A stretch of 37,323 nucleotides of DNA, from positions 1-37,323 of the forward strand of contig CAYVDI010000004.1 in assembly GCA_964450795.1 (NCBI GenBank), given 5' to 3'. A model generated the notes under the pieces. The model saw only the letters and a list, made by a program, of their open reading frames with translations, was not told where the DNA came from and searched no databases. Source of the stretch: JAGOTT01 sp964450795. Lineage in GTDB: Bacteria > Patescibacteriota > Minisyncoccia > Moranbacterales > UBA1568. The position numbers and the translations under genes are program-made. Shown piece after piece: positions 31,758-37,323 of this stretch (positions are counted from its first letter, which is position 1; each line of letters opens with the position of its first letter).

Positions 31758-33337
31758 AAAAGACCGCTATCATCATCGGAGGCGGACCGGCCGGGCTCAC
31801 CGCCGCGCACGAATTCCTCGAAACCACCGACATCCATCCGATCGTTCTCGAAAAGGACGCTATTCTCGGTGGCATCTCGCGTACCGTCGAATACAAAGGG
31901 AACCGTATCGACATCGGCGGACACCGGTTCTTCTCCAAGTCCGATGCCGTCATGACCTTCTGGAAAAAGATGATGCCCGTCCAAGGCGCGCCCGCCAAGG
32001 ACGAAATCGCACTTCACACCGAAACCGCGGGTCGGCTCGAACCGGGCGGCCCGGATCCGGAGCACGAAGACCGCGTCCTTCTCGTCCGCAACCGCCTTTC
32101 CCGCATCTACTACCTCAAGAAATTCTTCAGCTACCCCGTCACGCTGAGCCTCTCCACGATATCGAACCTCGGTCCGGTCCGGATCCTGAAAATCGGCATA
32201 AGCTACGTCTGGGTCCGTCTTTTCCCACGGAAACACGAGCGTTCTCTCGAGGACTTCTTCATCAACCGTTTCGGTCGCGAGCTCTACCTCACCTTCTTCA
32301 AAGACTACACCGAAAAAGTCTGGGGGATCCCCTGCGCCAAGATAAAGGCCGAATGGGGCGCCCAGCGCATCAAGGGACTCTCGATCACGAAGGCCGTCCT
32401 TCACGCCCTCTCCTCCCTCGTGCCGAAGAAAAAAAGCTCCGGTATCGACCAGAAGGATACCGAAACGAGTCTCATCGAGAAATTCCTCTATCCGAAACAT
32501 GGACCGGGAGCGATGTGGGAAACCGTGGCTTCCGGCATCCGGGAAAAAGGCGGTGAAATCCGGATGAACCGGGAGATAGCTTCCCTCGAACTTTCAGGCA
32601 GAAGCATCGCTTCCGTGACCGTCCGAAACGGCGAGAACACATCGGAAGAACATGTCTCCGGCGATTATTTCCTTTCCAGCATGCCGGTCAAAGACCTCGT
32701 CTCACGGATGCGGGGCGACGTGCCCGAAACCGTCCGCGACGCGGCAGCCAAGCTCGACTACCGCGATTTCATGACCGCCGGCATCCTGCTCCGCAAGCTC
32801 GCCATACGGAACGAAACCAAGATCCGCACCATGGGAGACATCGTCCCGGACAATTGGATCTACATCCAGGAACCCGGTGTGAAAGTCGGACGCCTCCAGA
32901 TCTTCAACAATTGGAGTCCCTATATGGTGAAGGATCCGGACACCGTCTGGATCGGCATGGAATACTTCGTGAACGAAGGCGACGAGCTCTGGAACATGGA
33001 CGATACCGCGTTCAAATCCTTCGCCGCGAAGGAACTGGCATCGATCGGCATCATCCGCGAGGAAGACGTGCTCGACAGCGTCGTCATCCGCGTGCAGAAA
33101 GCCTACCCCGCCTACACCGGTGAGGGATACGAGCGGTTCGCCGAGATCAGGGAATTCCTCGACACCATCCCGAACCTCTTCCTCGTCGGGAGAAACGGCA
33201 TGCACCGGTACAACAACCAGGACCACTCCATGCTCACCGCCATGGAAGCCGTGAGACTCGCAAACGGAGAAACCGCGTCGAAAGAAAGCATCTGGAACGT
33301 GAACGCGGAACAGGAATACCACGAGGAGAAAAAATAA
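31754..33337 (+). CDS. FAD-dependent oxidoreductase, UDP-galactopyranose-mutase/protoporphyrinogen-oxidase-like
   Basis: A 527-residue flavoprotein. IIIGGGPAGLTAAHEFLE at the N-terminus is the FAD-binding GxGxxG, and VLEKDAILGGISRTVEYKGNRIDIGGHRFFSK is the continuation shared with UGM-like and amine-oxidase-like enzymes. FKDYTEKVWGIPCAKI and GRNGMHRYNNQDHSMLTAM near the C-terminus resemble the FAD-binding end of UGM relatives. Such proteins in polysaccharide clusters may isomerise or oxidise a sugar nucleotide. It starts in the 4-nt overlap with gtrA. The substrate is not determinable, and true UGM is unlikely at this length. Confidence 0.82.
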   Translation: MKKTAIIIGGGPAGLTAAHEFLETTDIHPIVLEKDAILGGISRTVEYKGNRIDIGGHRFFSKSDAVMTFWKKMMPVQGAPAKDEIALHTETAGRLEPGGPDPEHEDRVLLVRNRLSRIYYLKKFFSYPVTLSLSTISNLGPVRILKIGISYVWVRLFPRKHERSLEDFFINRFGRELYLTFFKDYTEKVWGIPCAKIKAEWGAQRIKGLSITKAVLHALSSLVPKKKSSGIDQKDTETSLIEKFLYPKHGPGAMWETVASGIREKGGEIRMNREIASLELSGRSIASVTVRNGENTSEEHVSGDYFLSSMPVKDLVSRMRGDVPETVRDAAAKLDYRDFMTAGILLRKLAIRNETKIRTMGDIVPDNWIYIQEPGVKVGRLQIFNNWSPYMVKDPDTVWIGMEYFVNEGDELWNMDDTAFKSFAAKELASIGIIREEDVLDSVVIRVQKAYPAYTGEGYERFAEIREFLDTIPNLFLVGRNGMHRYNNQDHSMLTAMEAVRLANGETASKESIWNVNAEQEYHEEKK

Positions 33338-34723
33338 CTACCTCCGGATGAAGAGATCCGGATACCGGTCGGATTGCTCATAGAAATCGGCGATAGCCGA
33401 TTTCTTCGGCTTTATGAAGGAATCCGAAACAACCTTCGGCTTCCGCTCCGCGATACGATCATAGGCATCATACTCATACGGCCTTAGTGACTGATACGCG
33501 GCAAGCACCCCTTTCTTCGGACGGACGGAGAACCAGAAATAATCCATATCCTTCCGGAAGATATTGAAATTCGCGTCACCGTCGTACACGAGATCATCCG
33601 GCCCGGTGATTCCCATGACGTACTCGATTTTTCGGAGCTGACCCACGTTTCCATCCCCCACCTCATCGAAAACGAGGTACACCGGATATATCGTGGACAA
33701 CACGAGAAGCGCGACCGCACAGCGCAGACACTTCGTCGAAAGCGCGAGTATCGCCTGTGCCGCGACGATCGCGACGAACGGGAGCGCCGTGAGGTAATAT
33801 TGGGCAAAAGGCGTCTTCGCGAGGAACACCGTCCCGAGCAACCCAAGCGAAAGGAATACGAAGAGATTCACTTCCCTTTTCCGGAACAGCAGTACGATAC
33901 CGCCGAGATATGCGATCCAGAACACTGGATTTTCGGTGGACGAGATCCAGAGATACTTCAGTGGGAAGAACGTATTCAGAAGCACCGTATTCACCGTCCA
34001 GTTAAGAAAGAGATATTCCGACCATGAATACGCTGATGAAACGTATGCGACGAATCCGATCAGCATCGCGAGCAAGACTCCCCAGAGAATCAGAAAATCC
34101 TTTACCGGCATCGTCTTCTTGATGACGCGGTACAGCGTGTAGAGACCGAGAAGCGCGACGAGAAACACCGCCTTCTGGAGAAACAGGAACGAGACGAAAA
34201 GCGACACAGGAACAAGCAAAAGGAAGATGCGCCGACCGGATTTCAGATACCGGAGGAAAAAAAAGACCCCGAGCATACCGAAAAGCGCCTGCGGAACATC
34301 GGGCCGCACTTCGATGACCTTATCGAGAAACATGAATGTCGTCGACAGGAGAAATGCCGAAAGAAGGGCTATTCCCCTTCCGAGCGTCATTTTCGCCAGC
34401 GCGTACGCGAGAAAGACGATGCCTGCCGCCATGAGGAACGAAAGCATACGCGACGCGAGTATCATATCGGTATCCGCCCCGAACCAGGCGATGAGCCACC
34501 CGAGAACATCATAGAGAAGGAAGTGGTGATGCTGGAAGAAATCGACATATATCCTCTCTCCCGAGAACATCTTCCATGCCGTATGCATCGCTTCGAATTC
34601 GTCGTGCCCGAACGGCCGCACGAATGCGTTCCAGAGCGACAGTGCGCCGAACACCGTCAAACCCGGAATCGCGATCCGCTCGACCCACGACCATCCCGAA
34701 ACTATCTTTTTTATCCGCTCCAT
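33338..34723 (-). CDS. GT-C (ArnT/PMT_2-like) membrane glycosyltransferase
   Basis: A 461-residue polytopic protein with about 11 hydrophobic segments. The first external loop has RPFGHDEFEAMHTAWKMFSGERIYVDFFQHHH, with the acidic DE pair expected in GT39/ArnT enzymes, and VIEVRPDVPQALFGMLGVFFFLR is a known PMT_2 pattern. A short soluble C-terminus ends in YPDLFIRR. The open frame reaches 34762, but that extension covers a likely extended -10 promoter, so the ATG at 34723 (MERIKKIVSGW) is chosen. Its stop abuts the stop of the convergent flavoprotein with no base between. Substrate unknown. Confidence 0.83.
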   Translation of the reverse strand: MERIKKIVSGWSWVERIAIPGLTVFGALSLWNAFVRPFGHDEFEAMHTAWKMFSGERIYVDFFQHHHFLLYDVLGWLIAWFGADTDMILASRMLSFLMAAGIVFLAYALAKMTLGRGIALLSAFLLSTTFMFLDKVIEVRPDVPQALFGMLGVFFFLRYLKSGRRIFLLLVPVSLFVSFLFLQKAVFLVALLGLYTLYRVIKKTMPVKDFLILWGVLLAMLIGFVAYVSSAYSWSEYLFLNWTVNTVLLNTFFPLKYLWISSTENPVFWIAYLGGIVLLFRKREVNLFVFLSLGLLGTVFLAKTPFAQYYLTALPFVAIVAAQAILALSTKCLRCAVALLVLSTIYPVYLVFDEVGDGNVGQLRKIEYVMGITGPDDLVYDGDANFNIFRKDMDYFWFSVRPKKGVLAAYQSLRPYEYDAYDRIAERKPKVVSDSFIKPKKSAIADFYEQSDRYPDLFIRR

Positions 34724-34750
34724 ACGATTTGAGACTAAAAATGTGCTTTC

Positions 34751-34759
34751 ATTATCCCA
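34751..34759 (-). promoter_or_regulatory. Possible extended -10 promoter of the GT-C gene
   Basis: On the minus strand, TGG followed by GATAAT (34756-34751). No -35 at the right distance. It lies about 28 nt before the chosen start and inside the longer open frame. Confidence 0.45.
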
Positions 34760-34805
34760 CATCCGCGCGGATTCCCCGAGACAAGTTGACTTTAAGACAG
34801 TCTTC

Positions 34806-35981
34806 TTACCTTATTTCTCCTCCCCAAATATATCCTTCGAAATTCGGAACTTCGGATCGTCCGACGAGACGATGTTTTTTTACGCCAGCAAGTTCCGAAA
34901 GTTTTCCAAGCTTCTTCCCATCCTGAAACACCGGAGATTCCTTCACCTCAAGCGCCACCTTGCCATCAAGAATGAAATCAATCTCTCTCCCGCTCTTCGT
35001 GGAATAATACTGAATCAATCCATGATGTCGAAGCTGATTAAAGACAGCGTTTTCAAACTTCGATCCACTGCTCGTATCAGCGAGAATATCAAGTAATCCA
35101 TTGTCACAGAAATACAATTTTTTCGCTTTCACGATTTCCCTGTCCGGATTATTCGTAAGAACCGGGACGCGCGCGATGATGTACGTCTGTTCGAAAAAAT
35201 CCATGTAGTTTTTCACCGTCTCCCTGGTCATCCCGGATAGTCTGGCCATTTTCGCATAATCGATCTTCGTTCCGACCCTCTGCGAAAGCATCTTAAGCAA
35301 GTTCTGGACATTATCCAGATTCCTGAAATCTGCCAGTGTCTTTATATCGATCCGTGTATAGGAATCAAGTATGTCAAAGAGCAGGCTTTTCTTATCTTCC
35401 GCTTTCGGAATCAGAACGACTTCAGGAAAACCACCAAAGGTTACATATTCTTCATAGTATCCCCTCAGCCGCTCATATTCATGGACGTTGAAGTCCTTTT
35501 CAAGAAAATCCGCGTCCGTATGTGGCGCACCCTTGAAGTCCAGAAACTCGGAAAAGTCCAGTGGGTAGAGCTCAAAGATTCTTTTCCGCCCGGAAAGTGA
35601 TTCTGAAAAAAAATTCTTCAGATAATAGGAGCTCGAACCGGTAACGACAAATTTTATCTTGTAATGATCGTAAAGGTATTTGAGGACACTCGGAATATTT
35701 TTTACAAGCTGAATCTCATCAAGGAAAAGATACGACTTCTTACTAAGGTCAATCCCGAATTGCTCCAGGCTGTTCGCGATCGAATCATAATTTTTCTGCG
35801 AAAAGAGATCTCTATTGTCCAATCGCTCAAAATCCAAATACAGCTTGTTTTCAGATACAAGCTCCCCCATGAGGTACTTTATAGCGGTCGTCTTTCCGGT
35901 CCGACGCATACCGGTTAAAACGGTGATATGCGGACTTTCCAGATGCTCTTTTAAAAGCGGATATAGCCTTCTTGGAAACAT
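34806..35981 (-). CDS. AAA_14 / DUF4143 ATPase
   Basis: A 391-residue ATPase of a widespread family of unknown role. Walker A is TGMRRTGKTTAI near residue 26, Walker B is SYLFLDEIQ near 88, sensor I is FVVTGSSSYYL near 112, and the C-terminal DUF4143 part has FENAVFNQLRHHG, STKSGREIDFILDGKVALEVK and the nuclease-like E..D..E.K pattern. The last is reminiscent of PD-(D/E)xK folds. Codon use and GC are clearly lower than those of the glycan genes, and a consensus promoter drives it alone, so it is probably a recent arrival. Its function may relate to defence or mobile-element biology; this is not shown here. No Shine-Dalgarno is seen. Confidence 0.9.
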   Translation of the reverse strand: MFPRRLYPLLKEHLESPHITVLTGMRRTGKTTAIKYLMGELVSENKLYLDFERLDNRDLFSQKNYDSIANSLEQFGIDLSKKSYLFLDEIQLVKNIPSVLKYLYDHYKIKFVVTGSSSYYLKNFFSESLSGRKRIFELYPLDFSEFLDFKGAPHTDADFLEKDFNVHEYERLRGYYEEYVTFGGFPEVVLIPKAEDKKSLLFDILDSYTRIDIKTLADFRNLDNVQNLLKMLSQRVGTKIDYAKMARLSGMTRETVKNYMDFFEQTYIIARVPVLTNNPDREIVKAKKLYFCDNGLLDILADTSSGSKFENAVFNQLRHHGLIQYYSTKSGREIDFILDGKVALEVKESPVFQDGKKLGKLSELAGVKKHRLVGRSEVPNFEGYIWGGEIR

Positions 35982-36008
35982 ATCTATTTATTACTAAATG
36001 ACGTCTAT

Positions 36009-36037
36009 ATAATACATAAAGTATTACTATTTGTCAA
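36009..36037 (-). promoter_or_regulatory. Consensus promoter of the AAA ATPase gene
   Basis: On the minus strand, TTGACA (36037-36032), 17-nt spacer, TATTAT (36014-36009). Start near 36002, leader about 20 nt, AT-rich. Confidence 0.85.
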
Positions 36038-36066
36038 CTAATCAACGCTAAAAACTCATATATCCA

Positions 36067-36095
36067 CTGGAAGTGAGCTTAAAGCTCACTTCCAG
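36067..36095. repeat. Perfect 14-1-14 inverted repeat
   Basis: CTGGAAGTGAGCTT (36067-36080), one base, then its exact reverse complement (36082-36095). No T-tract follows on either side, so it is not a standard terminator. It lies in the 264-nt region between the ATPase and GT2 genes, which otherwise holds two promoters. Confidence 0.85.
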
Positions 36096-36215
36096 TTCAG
36101 ATAAACGTAAACCAAGAAAAGTGCAAAATTGAACATTCGACAGAAAAACCACAAAACGAGCGCCGAATACTTGCATTATACCAAAAAAGAACAACTTCCA
36201 CGATTCCTGCCAAGA

Positions 36216-36224
36216 TGCTACAAT
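36216..36224 (+). promoter_or_regulatory. Extended -10 promoter of the DPM1-like GT2
   Basis: TGC then TACAAT (36219-36224). A weak -35 TTCCAC lies 17 nt upstream. A Shine-Dalgarno AAAGGA follows at 36235-36240 before the ATG at 36246. Confidence 0.6.
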
Positions 36225-36245
36225 AAGCCACAAGAAAGGATTCCT

Positions 36246-37007
36246 ATGCCCCAAACCGAAACCCGCGAAATCCACTACGAAACCCGCGATGTCGAAATCG
36301 ACATCCTTGAAACGGTCGTCCGCGAAGACACACCGTCCGTTTTCATCGTCATCCCCGCTTACAACGAGGAAACCGTCATCGGGGACGTCATCGCCGAGAT
36401 CCGCCAAGCCGGATACGACAACATCCTCGTCGTCGACGACGGATCCAAGGATGCGACATATGAGAAAGCGAGGAAAACCGGCGTCCTCACATTCCGGCAC
36501 GCTCTGAACCGCGGCAAGGGTGCCGCCACCAAGACCGGTATCGAAGCCGCAAAACTCAAGAATGCCGATATCATCGTCACCATGGACGGTGACGGCCAAC
36601 ACAGCCCCACGGACATCGAAAAACTCGTCGCTCCCATCCGTGACGGACACTGCGATGTCGTCCTCGGAACACGCCTCAAGAATCCCGAGGGAATGCCGAA
36701 ATACAAAATCGTCCACAACTGGATCGGCAACGCCATCGTCTGGTATCTCTACGGTCTGTGGGTCAGCGACAGCCAGTCCGGCTTTCGCGCCTATTCCCGC
36801 CATGCCGCCGAAGTCATAAACACGAAAACGGACCGCTACGAATACGACAGCGAGGTCATCCGCGAGATCTACAAATACAAGCTCGCATACCGCGAAGTCC
36901 CGATCGAGGTCCGCTATACCGAATATTCGATGGGGAAACTCCACAAACAGAGCCTCGCAAATGGCATCAAGACCCTCTACCGCATGATCTTCCACATGTT
37001 AAAATAA
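36246..37007 (+). CDS. GT2 glycosyltransferase, DPM1/polyprenyl-phosphate type
   Basis: A 253-residue cytoplasmic enzyme without membrane segments. It has FIVIPAYNEETVIGDVIAE, ILVVDDGSKDAT, ALNRGKGAATKTGIEAA and IVTMDGDGQHSPTDI with the metal-binding DGD, then GTRLKNPEGMPKYK and SDSQSGFRAYSRHA, the DPM1-like signature. EYSMGKLHKQSLANGIKTLYRM closes the fold. The open frame starts at 36129, but the promoter and a Shine-Dalgarno place the start at 36246 (MPQTETREIHY). It is followed by a DUF2304 gene, the common partner for this GT2 type. Sugar unknown. Confidence 0.9.
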   Translation: MPQTETREIHYETRDVEIDILETVVREDTPSVFIVIPAYNEETVIGDVIAEIRQAGYDNILVVDDGSKDATYEKARKTGVLTFRHALNRGKGAATKTGIEAAKLKNADIIVTMDGDGQHSPTDIEKLVAPIRDGHCDVVLGTRLKNPEGMPKYKIVHNWIGNAIVWYLYGLWVSDSQSGFRAYSRHAAEVINTKTDRYEYDSEVIREIYKYKLAYREVPIEVRYTEYSMGKLHKQSLANGIKTLYRMIFHMLK

Positions 37008-37011
37008 TCCA

Positions 37012-37053
37012 CATTGTCATTCCCGCGAAAGCGGGGACCAGTGTATTCCAATG
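37012..37053. repeat. dRS3/REP-like palindrome (CATTG...CAATG with CCCGC/GCGGG core)
   Basis: Outer arms CATTG (37012-37016) and CAATG (37049-37053), and an inner stem CCCGC (37022-37026) with GCGGG (37031-37035) around GAAA. The inner TCATTCCCGCGAAAGCGGG is a repeat type widespread in bacterial genomes. It lies just before a heptad array. Confidence 0.75.
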
Positions 37054-37059
37054 TTTATC

Positions 37060-37087
37060 GTTAACTGTTAACTGTTCACTGAATATG
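37060..37087 (+). repeat. Heptad array, GTTA core, carrying a start codon
   Basis: GTTA at 37060 and 37067, GTTC at 37074 and GAAT at 37081: 7-nt steps. The last unit contains the ATG (37085-37087) of the DUF2304 gene, so the array replaces the usual Shine-Dalgarno. Confidence 0.85.
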
Positions 37088-37323
37088 TCTCTCCACCTCT
37101 ATCAGGTTGTCATCCTCGCTCTCGCCGCATTCATGATCTTTCAGGGTGGAAAAAAATACCTCACTCACGAGGACAGCCAGACCTTCCTCAAATTCGCCGT
37201 ACGGGTCATCGTCTGGGGTGGCATGTCCGCTATCGCCGTCTATCCGAACTTAAGCAACCAGGTCGCCGGGTTCATCGGCATCGAGGGAAACATAAACGCG
37301 GTCATCCTCGTCGGATTCATCCT
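37085..37323 (+). CDS. DUF2304 membrane protein, 3'-truncated by window edge
   Basis: The first 79 residues of a small membrane protein with at least three hydrophobic segments: YQVVILALAAFMIFQGGKKYL, FAVRVIVWGGMSAIAVYP and NINAVILVGFI. The pattern, length of the visible part and position after a DPM1-like GT2 match DUF2304, whose members often partner such GT2 enzymes. The gene is too short for the open-frame cutoff and runs off the right edge. The ATG at 37085 is the only reasonable start and is the end of a heptad array, with no Shine-Dalgarno. Confidence 0.8.
   Translation, partial: MSLHLYQVVILALAAFMIFQGGKKYLTHEDSQTFLKFAVRVIVWGGMSAIAVYPNLSNQVAGFIGIEGNINAVILVGFI

Noticed and set aside
1..37323. 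Alternative genetic code (TGA as Gly) as in some CPR lineages
   Set aside because: TGA ends several genes, such as those ending at 7835 and 14989, and is followed by terminators or promoters.

Overview
Organism and sequence quality. The window is a GC-rich (roughly 55%) bacterial fragment using the standard code: TGA ends several clear genes, for example the GT4 gene ending at 7835 and the P-loop kinase gene ending at 14989. No rRNA, tRNA or ribosomal protein gene is present, so taxonomy rests on gene content. A dense block of surface-polysaccharide genes with GtrA, DUF2304, UPF0104/AglD-like, DUF4143-ATPase and four-helix-bundle (23S rRNA IVS-type) genes suggests an environmental lineage such as a Patescibacteria/CPR member, but this is inference only. 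A run of exactly 100 N (4107-4206) is flanked by an exact 55-bp duplication. It looks like an unmerged k-mer overlap, and collapsing it restores one intact 651-codon gene.

Layout. (1) 1-6120, + strand: 3' part of a UDP-N-acetylhexosamine dehydrogenase, a small membrane protein, a GT2, a GT4, a large GT-C-like membrane protein (split by the gap) and a membrane-anchored hypothetical. (2) 6172-7835: a small membrane protein (-) and a GT4 (+). (3) 7897-10847, - strand: a zinc-uptake operon zur-znuA-znuC-znuB, with a perfect 15-bp palindrome sitting in the spacer of its own promoter. Divergent from it is a complete but divergent rtcB RNA ligase gene (11009-12508). (4) 12657-17731: a lone RHH protein, an O-antigen-ligase-like protein, a thymidylate-kinase-like protein, a candidate ~320-nt structured RNA behind a consensus promoter, a Wzx/MATE-type flippase and two small orphan genes, each with its own promoter and terminator. 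(5) 17759-26318: four large GT-C glycosyltransferases. Two are tandem paralogues, and one of these is fused to an extracytoplasmic calcineurin-like phosphoesterase domain. (6) 26334-31159, - strand: an operon-like series GT2, four-helix-bundle protein, UDP-glucose dehydrogenase, GT4 and AglD-like protein. (7) 31296-37323: GtrA, a UGM-like flavoprotein, another GT-C, an AT-richer AAA/DUF4143 ATPase with a consensus promoter, a second DPM1-like GT2 and the start of a DUF2304 gene.

How it works together. The dehydrogenases make acidic sugar nucleotides. GT2 enzymes probably load polyprenyl phosphate. GtrA, DUF2304, AglD-like and flippase proteins move or accompany lipid-linked sugars. GT-C and GT4 enzymes transfer sugars outside and inside the membrane, and the ligase-like protein polymerises or attaches the product.

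Most unusual signal. Ten intergenic or intragenic sites carry degenerate arrays with an exact 7-nt period: a conserved 4-nt core plus three variable bases, with cores GTAT/ATAC, GATT/AATC, GTTA/TAAC, GGAA or CTAA. Several form inverted arms. Arrays supply three start codons and at least two stop codons, bracket the four-helix-bundle gene as an inverted pair, and occur three times inside the O-antigen-ligase-like gene, where one shared decamer is read in all three reading frames. That pattern marks a nucleotide-level element rather than a protein repeat.
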